Shown here: piece after piece, positions 1 through 5,700 of the stretch
Numbering within the stretch: position 1 is the first letter of the stretch
How the letters are laid out: each line of letters begins with the position of its first letter
From: DASTPP01 sp035762175
GTDB lineage: Bacteria; Myxococcota_A; Polyangia; Polyangiales; Polyangiaceae
Length of the DNA stretch: 11,251 nucleotides
Direction of reading: 5' to 3'
Assembly: GCA_035762175.1 (NCBI GenBank)
Contig: DASTPP010000162.1
Coordinates: 1-11,251, forward strand
Position numbers and translations under genes: made by a program
The notes under the pieces: model-generated
Told to the model about the DNA's origin: nothing
Databases searched by the model: none
The model's input: the letters and a program-made list of their open reading frames with translations, nothing else

Positions 1-1
1 C

Positions 2-226
2 GACGGCTACGAGGTGGCGAAGAACCTGCGCGCGTCCGACGGGGGCGGGTCGATCTTCCTGGTCGCCGTCACCGGCTACGGCCGCCCCGAAGACAAGGCG
101 CGCGCGCTCGACGCGGGCTTCGACGCCTACGTCGTCAAGCCGATCGACAAGGCCGCGCTCGCCAAGGTGCTCGACCCGCGCAACGTGGCCCGGCGGCGCG
201 CGGCCGAGGGCGCCGGCGCGGGCTGA
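2..226 (+). CDS. C-terminal part of a response-regulator receiver domain (5'-truncated by the window)
   Basis: Reading from base 2 gives 74 residues in frame before TGA at 224-226. The fragment begins DGYEVAKNL, the usual stretch after the phospho-Asp loop of a CheY-like receiver. It keeps the conserved switch Thr (AVTGYG, fragment residue 24) and the conserved Lys-Pro (VVKPID, Lys at fragment residue 46). The phosphorylated Asp and the acidic pocket lie outside the window. The protein ends about 20 residues after the KP motif in a short Arg/Ala/Gly tail, so the receiver is the C-terminal domain. In such genomes this is typical of a hybrid histidine kinase or a stand-alone regulator, and the fragment cannot tell these apart. 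A strong stem-loop follows two bases after the stop. Confidence 0.85.
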   Translation, partial: DGYEVAKNLRASDGGGSIFLVAVTGYGRPEDKARALDAGFDAYVVKPIDKAALAKVLDPRNVARRRAAEGAGAG

Positions 227-227
227 G

Positions 228-260
228 GCGGGGGCCGGCGCCGCCCGCCCCGGCCCCCGC
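228..260. terminator. Strong stem-loop after the receiver gene, probable (bidirectional) terminator
   Basis: GCGGGGGCCGG at 228-238 pairs perfectly with CCGGCCCCCGC at 250-260 (11 bp, 11-nt loop). It starts one base after the TGA of the upstream gene and sits in the gap between two convergent genes. There is no U-tract on either strand, so a classical intrinsic terminator is not proven. Confidence 0.5.
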
Positions 261-330
261 GCCCCCCGGCCGGCGGCGGCCGCCCGCCCGGGCGCGCGCC
301 CCCCGGCCGGCGGCGCCGCCCGCCCGGGCG
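261..330. repeat. Two direct copies of a ~34-bp G/C-only repeat
   Basis: Copy 1 at 261-294 and copy 2 at 298-330 are identical except for one missing G in a GGCGGC run. Each starts GCCCCCCGGCCGGC and ends in the palindrome CGCCCGGGCG (285-294 and 321-330). The repeat fills the rest of the convergent intergenic space up to the stop codon of the STAS gene at 335. The palindromic ends could also form stem-loops that insulate the two convergent transcripts. Confidence 0.7.
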
Positions 331-334
331 GGCG

Positions 335-1471
335 CTACTCGGCGGGCAGCGCTTCTTGTTCGAGCGCGTAGCGCAGGGCCGACTCGAGGGTGCTGAAGGA
401 GACGAGCTCGCCCAGCTCGAGGTCGAGGCCCACGATGGTCTGCGCCATGCGGGGCGAGATGCCGGACACCAGGCACTGGGTGCCGAGCAGCGTGGCGGCG
501 CGCACGACCTTGAGCAGGTGGTTGGCCGCGCTCGTGTCCATCACGTCGACGCCCGTCAAGTCGAGGATGGTATGCCGGGCCTTGGTGCGCACGATCGCCT
601 CGAGCAGGCTCTCCATCATCTGCGAGGCGCGCGCGCTGTCGACGAGGCCGATGACGGGCAGCGCCAGGATCCCCTCCCAGAGCTGGAGGATGGGGGTCGA
701 CATGGCCCGGATGGACTCTTCTTGTCGGCGGATGATCTCGAGCTTCTCGAGCAGGGTGCGCTCGGTCTGCTTGCGCTCGTGCACTTCTTGGGTGAGGCGC
801 TCCTCGGCGGCGCGGCGCTCGCGCACCTCGAGCCGGAGCTGCTCGAGCGTGGCCTCGAGGTCGGCGCGCGAGGCCTTGTCTTCGGCCATGAGGGCCTCGA
901 GCTCGCGGCCCACCGTCCGGTCGGAGGGGCGCACGACGAACTCGTCGCACTCGTCGCCGCGGGCGAGGTACTTGGTCTGCTCGGCCCAGGTGTTGGCCCC
1001 GAAGATCTGGCGGCAGTAGCCGGCGAAGCGCCCCGCGAGCCAGCTCGAGCCCCAGCAGACGCCGAGCGCGCGCTGGTAGAGGCCCTCCCAGCCCTCGTAG
1101 GCGCGGAAGACGGCCGTCGCCCCCGCGCGGTCGAGCGAGGCGAGCTCGAAGCGGCCGAGGCCGGTGGCGCCCGCGCGCTCGCCGAGGGCGGCGAGCCCCG
1201 CCTCGACCGTGGTCGCGCCCGCGGCCGCGTCGAACTCGGCCTCGGCGCCCTCCTGGCCGCCGCCGTAGAGCGCCAGGTTGAAGCGCTCGGTGCCCACCAT
1301 GGCGTGCAGGCCGCGCAGGAAGCCGGCCAGCGTGGTCTCGACCGGCAGGCAGGCGGTGGGCGCCCCGGCGCACGAGAGCCGCCCGCGCGCCGCGTCCCAC
1401 TCGAACTCGAGGCCGCCGACGCGGATCGTGGGGTTGCCGGCTCGGGTGCTGGGGTCGTCGGAACTCGCCAT
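335..1471 (-). CDS. rsbR: RsbR-like stressosome protein: V4R-like sensor, coiled coil, C-terminal STAS domain
   Basis: 378 residues. Residues about 110-182 look like a V4R-type small-molecule sensor: a GW..LYQRALG segment, then GSSWLAGRFAGYCRQIFG and the closing pattern E(Q)TKYLARGDECDEFVV, which matches the family's E-x-C-x-x-x-G-D-x-x-C-x-F ending with the first Cys replaced by Tyr. Residues about 186-255 are Glu/Arg/Leu-rich heptads (coiled coil). Residues about 258-375 are a STAS domain with both positions that are phosphorylated in Bacillus RsbR proteins: Thr313 (VMDTSAANH) and Thr345 (RMAQTIVGL). By family knowledge it would scaffold a stressosome with RsbS and be phosphorylated by RsbT. 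The ATG at 1471 is preceded by AGGAG with 8-nt spacing. It is the last gene of the minus-strand set, 34 nt after the RsbT-like gene. The ligand is unknown; the STAS/RsbR call is firm, V4R less so. Confidence 0.88.
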   Translation of the reverse strand: MASSDDPSTRAGNPTIRVGGLEFEWDAARGRLSCAGAPTACLPVETTLAGFLRGLHAMVGTERFNLALYGGGQEGAEAEFDAAAGATTVEAGLAALGERAGATGLGRFELASLDRAGATAVFRAYEGWEGLYQRALGVCWGSSWLAGRFAGYCRQIFGANTWAEQTKYLARGDECDEFVVRPSDRTVGRELEALMAEDKASRADLEATLEQLRLEVRERRAAEERLTQEVHERKQTERTLLEKLEIIRRQEESIRAMSTPILQLWEGILALPVIGLVDSARASQMMESLLEAIVRTKARHTILDLTGVDVMDTSAANHLLKVVRAATLLGTQCLVSGISPRMAQTIVGLDLELGELVSFSTLESALRYALEQEALPAE

Positions 1472-1505
1472 GGTCGTGTCTCCTCTGCCGGGCGCCGGGC
1501 GCGCC

Positions 1506-1952
1506 TCAGCGGGACCTGCGGGGCGCCGGGGGCGGGCGGCGCCGGAGCGCGCGCACCTCGTTGACCGTCCCGTCCGTCCAATACTCGACCGAGTCGCTCA
1601 GGCGGCGGACGGCGCCGAGGCCCGAGTGCAACCGGGCGGCGGCCGCGCGGGCGAAGGGGTCGACGGGGCCGCGGGCGGTGCACCCGTCTTCGAGCGCGCG
1701 GCCGAAGTCGGCGATGCCGGGGCCCCGGTCGCGGGCGCAGATGCGCAGCGCGCCCGGCTCGAACGGTTCGAAGATCAGCGTGCCGCGCCCCGCGTGCCGG
1801 ACGATGTTGGTCGCGAGCTCGGTGGCCACGAGGGCGATCTCATGGCTCGACCGCCGGTCGAAGCCGGTCGCCTCGGCGACGGCGACGGCCGCGCGCTGCA
1901 CGAGCACGACGTCCCCGCTCACCTCGACCGGCAGGGCCCGCGCGCCGCTCAC
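1506..1952 (-). CDS. rsbT: RsbT-like switch protein kinase / HATPase-type anti-sigma regulatory factor
   Basis: 148 residues with a GHKL ATPase fold. Visible are the N box ELATNIVRHAG (Asn49), the G1 box DRGPGIADF (Asp75, Gly77, Gly79) followed by ALEDG, and a G2-type GLGAVRRLSD at 111-120. The N-box/DRGPGI/EDG combination and its position next to RsbS argue for RsbT rather than RsbW. The GTG start at 1952 overlaps the TGA of the RsbS gene (GTGA), implying translational coupling and a fixed stoichiometry. RsbT normally phosphorylates Ser in RsbS and Thr in RsbR, then leaves the complex to bind its target. Oddity: about a dozen extra residues (ARGPVDPFARAAAARLHS) lie between EDG and the glycine loop, longer than I recall for Bacillus RsbT. 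The C-terminal tail is Pro/Arg-rich. Confidence 0.85.
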   Translation of the reverse strand: MSGARALPVEVSGDVVLVQRAAVAVAEATGFDRRSSHEIALVATELATNIVRHAGRGTLIFEPFEPGALRICARDRGPGIADFGRALEDGCTARGPVDPFARAAAARLHSGLGAVRRLSDSVEYWTDGTVNEVRALRRRPPPAPRRSR

Positions 1953-2383
1953 GACCGCCCCTCGCCCCGCAGCTTCGCGATCAGGGCGGCGCGCGCGGCG
2001 TCCGAGTCTTCGGCGAGCTTGACCGTCACCCCGAGCATCTCGAGGGCGACCTCCGCCGTCGCCGCCGTGCGCACGCCCGTCAGCTCGACCCCCATCGACT
2101 CGAGGGTGTAGGCGATGCGGGCGCTCATGCCCGAGATGACCGTGGGGGTGCCCATCAGGCGCGCGGCGGCCGCGAGGTTCGACAGCACGAAGCAGAGGTG
2201 GCTGTCGAGCGTCAGGAGCCCCGTGATGTCGAGCACGAGGCCGCGGGCGGGGCGGCGGTAGATGACCTCGAGCACGTCGTCGCGCATCTGCGCGGCGACG
2301 TCGTCGGTGATGTCGCCCTGCAGCGTCACGAGCACGCGGTCCCAGAGCCGCAACACCGGGATCATCGTCTCTCGTGCGCTCAT
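1949..2383 (-). CDS. rsbS: RsbS-like single-domain STAS antagonist of the stressosome
   Basis: 144 residues, essentially one STAS domain. The N-terminus (MIPVLRLWDRVLVTLQGDI, from residue 7) closely follows the RsbS pattern of I-P-I-L-K-L-x-D-x-L-L-V. The phosphorylation loop reads LDITGLLTLDSHLC, with Ser61 directly after Asp60, the position phosphorylated by RsbT in Bacillus RsbS. A second STAS motif, LMGTPTVISGMSARIAYTL, follows. There is no N-terminal sensor region, which separates it from the RsbR-like proteins here. The C-terminus runs about 25 residues beyond the usual end. The ATG at 2383 has AGGAG 8 nt upstream. It lies 67 nt after the longer RsbT-like gene and overlaps the shorter one by 4 nt. 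Expected role: hold RsbT in the stressosome until Ser61 is phosphorylated. Confidence 0.9.
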   Translation of the reverse strand: MSARETMIPVLRLWDRVLVTLQGDITDDVAAQMRDDVLEVIYRRPARGLVLDITGLLTLDSHLCFVLSNLAAAARLMGTPTVISGMSARIAYTLESMGVELTGVRTAATAEVALEMLGVTVKLAEDSDAARAALIAKLRGEGRS

Positions 2384-2450
2384 CGCCCTGGCTCCTCCCG
2401 CTCGTCCCTGATCGTCGTGGTCGTCATCGGCGCGCCGCGGGCCCCCGGGG

Positions 2451-3137
2451 TCAGCCCCGCAGGTTGAGCGTGACCTCGACGCGCGTGCCGGTCGGGCCGG
2501 TGCGCACCTCGAAGGTGTCGGCGAGCCGGCGCACGCCGGTGAGGCCCTTGCCGAGGCCGGTGCGGCTCTTGTACCGCCCGGCCAGGATGTCGTCGAGGTG
2601 GGCGATGCCCGCGCCCGCGTCGAGCGCCACGATGCGCAGCGCGCGGTCGGCCACGGTGAACTCGACCCGGCCGGGCGACGCGTACTTGAAGATGTTGCGC
2701 GCGAGCTCGCTCACGATCGTCACCGCGCGCTGGGCGACGAAGTCGTTGGCGCCCGCCTGCTCGCAGAGCAGCCGCGCGCACGCCCGCGCCTCGCCGACGT
2801 CCCGCTCTTGGACGATGGCGACGACGCTCTCGGTGAGGGCGCCGCGCCCCCAGAACGCCTCGAGCTCGCGCAGCGCGGCCGCGAGCTGCCCCGGGGCCGC
2901 GAAGAGGCGCAGCGCCGCCTCGAGGTGGGGCAGGACCTCGGCGAGCCGCTCGGGGCTCAGGGGCGCGCTGCGGGGCCCGTTGCCGCCGAAGCGCGCCGCC
3001 ACGCCCTGGACGATGATGGGCGAGAGGTAGCGCCCGAGCACGGCCTCGAGGTCTTGCCAGCGCGGCAGGCCCACCGGCGCCGGTTCGCTGCCCGCCCGGT
3101 CGGGCGGTTGAGTCGGGCCTCGCGGTCGATCCGTCAT
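2451..3137 (-). CDS. RsbT-like HATPase protein with an unidentified ~100-residue N-terminal module
   Basis: 228 residues. The C-terminal half (about 100-228) is a GHKL ATPase very close to RsbT: N box SELARNIFKYASPG (Asn148), G1 box DAGAGI (Asp173, Gly175, Gly177), then a YKSRTGLGKGLTGVRRLAD glycine loop (Gly194-Gly201) and a closing GTRVEV. Catalytic positions look intact, although DAGAGI replaces the common DxGPGI. Residues 1-25 are Pro/Arg-rich and probably disordered. Residues about 26-96 (WQDLEAVLGRYLSPIIVQG...ERLAEVLPHLEAALRLFAAP) look alpha-helical; I do not recognise this module. With the smaller RsbT-like gene in the same set, the locus has two switch kinases. This one may be the true RsbT or may use its N-terminal part to reach a different partner. 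The ATG at 3137 has no convincing Shine-Dalgarno sequence. Confidence 0.8.
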   Translation of the reverse strand: MTDRPRGPTQPPDRAGSEPAPVGLPRWQDLEAVLGRYLSPIIVQGVAARFGGNGPRSAPLSPERLAEVLPHLEAALRLFAAPGQLAAALRELEAFWGRGALTESVVAIVQERDVGEARACARLLCEQAGANDFVAQRAVTIVSELARNIFKYASPGRVEFTVADRALRIVALDAGAGIAHLDDILAGRYKSRTGLGKGLTGVRRLADTFEVRTGPTGTRVEVTLNLRG

Positions 3138-3281
3138 CGTGGTTCGTCGAGCAGCCTTCTGACCTCGACAAAGAGACTAGGGCGTGTTCGTGCTCGCGGG
3201 GCCGATGCTCGCCACCCCCGCCGCAGAGTACGGTTCGGGCGGCGCGCTCGACAAGCAAATCCGCCGGCCCCCCCGATCGCC

Positions 3282-3298
3282 GCCGGGGCGACCCCGGC
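3282..3298. other. Perfect 7-bp hairpin in the gap between the RsbX-like and RsbT-like genes
   Basis: GCCGGGG (3282-3288) pairs with CCCCGGC (3292-3298) around a 3-nt loop. It sits in the 233-nt gap 3138-3370, which otherwise holds a C-rich run (about 3296-3356) and no gene. A second small inverted repeat (AGGCC at 3360-3364, GGCCT at 3368-3372) touches the RsbX stop codon. Neither has a U-tract. They could attenuate or end the rsbX transcript. Confidence 0.35.
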
Positions 3299-3370
3299 CC
3301 CCCGCGCCCCCGCGCCCCCGCACCCCTGCGGCCCCCGCGCCCCGCGCCCACCCCTTAAGAGGCCGGCGGC

Positions 3371-3943
3371 CTAACGCAAAACGTCGAGCACGAGCACGGA
3401 CGCGTCATCGTCCGGCGAGCCGAAGCGGTCGAGCGCCCACTCGCACGCCGCCTCGGGCGCGAGCCCCTCGAGGTCCGCCGGGCCCAAGGTGCCGGCGATG
3501 CCGTCACTGTAGGCGACGAGCCGGTCGCCCGGCTGGACCTGCCCCCCGAAGACGTGCAGCTTGCGGATCGACACGCCGAGGACCCCGGGGGAGTGCACGA
3601 CGCCGACGGCGCCCGAGCGCGAGGCCCGCAGCTCGACGTTGCCGACGATGCAGGCCTCCACGTCCTGGCCGTCGATCACGCCGACGAGGGCCGCGGCGCC
3701 GCGCCCGCCCCGCAGGGCGGCCCCGAGCCTGGCGACGGCCCCGGGCGCGTCCGTCGAGGCGTCGCAGGCGTGCAGCGCCGCGACGGCGATCGCGGCCGCC
3801 TCGGCCGCCGCCGGCCCGTGCCCGAGCACGTCGATCAGCGCGAAGAGGGCGCGCGACGCGCCGAAGCCCCGAACGACCACGGCGTCCCCGCAGACGGTCT
3901 CGCCCGCCTTGGGGCGGGTCCGGTAGGCATGAGCGAGCGGCAC
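3371..3943 (-). CDS. rsbX: RsbX-like SpoIIE/PP2C-type serine phosphatase
   Basis: 190 residues, about the size of Bacillus RsbX and lacking any sensor domain. Metal-binding motifs of the PPM/SpoIIE fold are in order: GETVCGDAVVV (Asp20), ALIDVLGHGP (Asp38, Gly41-His42-Gly43), RLVAYSDGIAG (Asp147) and SPDDDAS (Asp179/Asp180). The minimal one-domain architecture and the RsbS/RsbT/RsbR neighbours favour RsbX, which dephosphorylates RsbS and RsbR to reset the stressosome, over RsbU, which carries an N-terminal RsbT-binding region. It appears to be the first gene of the minus-strand set, 233 nt before the next gene, whereas in Bacillus rsbX is last. The GTG start at 3943 gives a family-like N-terminus but has no clear Shine-Dalgarno sequence. 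Confidence 0.85.
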   Translation of the reverse strand: MPLAHAYRTRPKAGETVCGDAVVVRGFGASRALFALIDVLGHGPAAAEAAAIAVAALHACDASTDAPGAVARLGAALRGGRGAAALVGVIDGQDVEACIVGNVELRASRSGAVGVVHSPGVLGVSIRKLHVFGGQVQPGDRLVAYSDGIAGTLGPADLEGLAPEAACEWALDRFGSPDDDASVLVLDVLR

Positions 3944-4187
3944 GCGCGGCGGGGCGCCCGGCGTCGGGCGCGAAGTTGACAGTCTAGCAATGTTCGGGCG
4001 GCGGGCCCCACCCCCGCGCTCGAACCCCGGTCGGTTCCGTCGTCACCGAAATCGACGGCAGCGGGTCGATTGTCACTCTTTTTGTCTCGCGCACGTGGTA
4101 GGCGCGCCCGCATGACGGGCCCGGCCGCCGGCTTCGCGCGCGCAAGGTCAGTTTTGTGGCAAGCTTGAGCCGGAGAGTGAGGGCACC
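3944..4187. promoter_or_regulatory. Divergent intergenic region between the two stressosome transcription units
   Basis: 244 nt between the start of the RsbX-like gene (-) and the start of the small sensor gene (+). It is the only place from which both units can be driven divergently. The stretch 4051-4090 is less G+C-rich than its surroundings. It holds an inverted repeat, ATCGAC (4051-4056) / GTCGAT (4065-4070) with 8-nt spacing, directly abutting TTGTCA at 4070-4075, which resembles a -35 element. No good -10 follows at the usual distance, so the promoter class cannot be called. The inverted repeat is a candidate operator. Confidence 0.4.
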
Positions 4188-4700
4188 ATGAAGCTCTTCG
4201 AAGGCCAGTATTTCGGCGCCGCACTCCACTCGTTCGTCAAGGGGCTCAGCCAGTCCGAGGCGCTCACCGAGCAGATCTTGCGCTCGCACGGCATCGACCA
4301 CGTCGATCCGGCCCTGTGGTACGACCTGAACACGGCCCGCTCAATTTACTACACGGTGGGCAAGCAGATCGGCGAGCGCAGCCTGCAGGCGGTCGGCCTG
4401 CAGATGATCGACTCGGCGCCCTTCCCCCCGGGCATCAACGACATCAAGAGCGTGCTGCAGAGCCTCGATCACGCCTACCACATGAACGTGCGCGGGCCCG
4501 AGATCGGCTATATCAGCTGCGACTTCGAGGGCGAGGGCAACGCGCTCGTGACCTTCGCCACGCCCTTCCCCTGCGCGCTGAGCCGCGGCATCTTGCGGGG
4601 GTGCGCCCGCAAGTTCGCGCCCGAGGCGCTGGTCGAGCACGGCCCGGACGGCTGCATCGATGGCGGCGCGGCGTCGTGCACCTTCCACGTGACGTGGTGA
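4188..4700 (+). CDS. Small stand-alone sensor protein, V4R / H-NOX / DUF2378-like fold (tentative)
   Basis: 170 residues, no signal peptide or membrane segment, so cytoplasmic. The N-terminal third is helical. The middle carries VLQSLDHAYHMNVRGPE (His94, His98), then alternating strand-like segments (IGYISCDFEGEGNALVTFATPFP), a helix SRGILRGCARKF, and a closing CIDGGAASCTFHVTW. The strand-helix-strand ending with F-x-V-x-W resembles V4R, haem-NO-binding and the myxobacterial DUF2378 families. The H-NOX haem motif YxSxR is not present, so haem binding is unsupported despite the histidines. Five cysteines (111, 129, 139, 156, 164) could bind metal or sense redox; this is inference. ATG at 4188 with GAGGG close upstream. 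It lies 7 nt before an RsbR-like gene, so it probably supplies or modulates that protein's input. Confidence 0.7.
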   Translation: MKLFEGQYFGAALHSFVKGLSQSEALTEQILRSHGIDHVDPALWYDLNTARSIYYTVGKQIGERSLQAVGLQMIDSAPFPPGINDIKSVLQSLDHAYHMNVRGPEIGYISCDFEGEGNALVTFATPFPCALSRGILRGCARKFAPEALVEHGPDGCIDGGAASCTFHVTW

Positions 4701-4707
4701 GCCCCGC

Positions 4708-5532
4708 ATGACGCGAGCGCTCGGGGGCCTGCTCGCCGACGCCGACGCGATCGTCGAGGCCGCCGGCCGGCGCCTGAGCGAGCGCGCCGGCAGCGTCTTC
4801 CGCCTGAAGGGGGCGGAGGTGACGGGGCGGGCGCTGCGGCACCTGGTCGTCGCCCTGCGCGAAGACGTGGCGGCCGGGTCCGCGCGGCAGGCGCGCGGGG
4901 CCCTGCGCGAGGCGCTCGCGGCCCTCGCGGCCTCGCCGATCAGCGCCCGCGACCTGCGCCTGCTGCAAGAGGGCCTGCGGGGCGAGGTGATGGCGCGGGT
5001 CGAGGCCGCCGAGCTGCTGGCCCGCGACGCCCGCCCGATCGAAGACTGGTTCTACGAGCTGACCCAGCAGGGCGCGCTGCACCTGCTCGCGCAGCGCGAA
5101 GAGCTCATCGAGCGGCAGGCCGCCGAGATCGAGGTGAAGGTCGCCGAGCAGCGGCAGCTCTCCATCCCCATCGTGCAGGTGTACGAGGGGGTGCTGGTCG
5201 TGCCGCTCGTCGGGGCGCTCGATTTGTACCGGGCCCAGGTGCTGGTGTCCAAGGCGCTCGCGGCGATCACGCAGACGCGGGCGAGGCTGCTCCTGCTCGA
5301 CGTGAGCGGCATCCCCCGGCTCGACGCCGAGGTCGTCGGCCACGTGCTGCGCACGGTGCGCGCCGCGCGCCTGCTCGGCAGCGAGGCCGTGCTCGTGGGG
5401 GTCTCGCCCGAGGGGGCGCGGGCGGTGGTCGATCTCGGCGTCGAGTCGGGCGATCTCATCGCCCTGCGCAGCCTCGAAGAGGGGCTCGCGTACGGCGTGG
5501 CGCGCCGGCGCGCGCCCGCCCGCCGGCGCTGA
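4708..5532 (+). CDS. RsbR-like STAS protein with helical RsbRD_N-like N-terminus and no phosphoacceptor threonines
   Basis: 274 residues. Residues 1-130 are predicted all-helical (LLADADAIVEAAGRRL, RALRHLVVALREDV and so on) and resemble the RsbRD N-terminal type of stressosome sensor. Residues 125-150 form a Glu/Gln-rich linker helix. Residues 151-265 are a STAS domain with the RsbR hallmarks (SIPIVQVYEGVLVVPLVGALD, LLLLDVSGI, AARLLGSEAVLVGVSPEG). The two positions phosphorylated in Bacillus RsbR proteins read RLDAEVVGH (Ala207 after Asp206) and GARAVVDLG (Ala239). The 32-residue distance between them equals that of the Thr313/Thr345 pair in the other RsbR-like protein of this window, so the alignment is secure. 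It should assemble into the scaffold but not be phosphorylated there. The ATG is 7 nt after the preceding stop, so the two are co-transcribed. Confidence 0.87.
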   Translation: MTRALGGLLADADAIVEAAGRRLSERAGSVFRLKGAEVTGRALRHLVVALREDVAAGSARQARGALREALAALAASPISARDLRLLQEGLRGEVMARVEAAELLARDARPIEDWFYELTQQGALHLLAQREELIERQAAEIEVKVAEQRQLSIPIVQVYEGVLVVPLVGALDLYRAQVLVSKALAAITQTRARLLLLDVSGIPRLDAEVVGHVLRTVRAARLLGSEAVLVGVSPEGARAVVDLGVESGDLIALRSLEEGLAYGVARRRAPARRR

Positions 5533-5550
5533 GCGGCGGCCGCGGCGCCC

Positions 5551-5576
5551 GCCCCGGCGCGGCCGGCCGCCGGGGC
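5551..5576. terminator. 9-bp hairpin downstream of the plus-strand sensor/RsbR pair
   Basis: GCCCCGGCG (5551-5559) pairs perfectly with CGCCGGGGC (5568-5576) around an 8-nt loop that is itself palindromic (CGGCCGGC). It begins 19 nt after the stop codon at 5532. There is no U-tract, so termination is likely but unproven. Confidence 0.5.
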
Positions 5577-5582
5577 TCGCGG

Positions 5583-5700
5583 CCTCATACGAGCGGCGGG
5601 TGACCTTGCACGCCCGGAGGGCGGGTGCCCTGCTGTCTGAGCCGGCGGCGAGTTCAGGGTGCCCGCAGGGCGTGCAAGGTCACCCGTCGCTCGTATCAGG
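5583..5700. repeat. Long near-perfect inverted repeat (118 bp) between convergent genes
   Basis: The arm 5583-5615 matches the reverse complement of 5668-5700 at 31 of 33 positions. Inside, GCGGGTGCCCTG (5621-5632) is again nearly complementary to CAGGGTGCCCGC (5655-5666), 10 of 12. The whole element could fold into one long cruciform/hairpin with a roughly 22-nt loop. It codes for nothing. The right arm overlaps the stop codon (5696-5698) of the propeller/cytochrome gene. It may be a bidirectional terminator or a small MITE/REP-like element; no target-site duplication is evident to me. Confidence 0.8.

Noticed and set aside
3981..3986. TAGACT on the minus strand as a -10 element for the RsbX-like gene
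   Set aside because: The distance to the GTG start is plausible, but nothing like a -35 element exists 16-18 nt upstream; a sigma-54 reading also fails because no GG sits 10 nt before the GC.
3976..3998. Perfect TTGACA at 3976-3981 on the plus strand as a promoter for the sensor gene
   Set aside because: No -10-like sequence lies 16-18 nt downstream (the region is GGGCGGCGGG), and it is about 200 nt from the start codon.
4188..4700. Calling the small sensor a true haem-binding H-NOX protein
   Set aside because: His94/His98 sit near where the haem ligand would be, but the diagnostic YxSxR motif is absent (the region reads FATPF), so only fold similarity is claimed.
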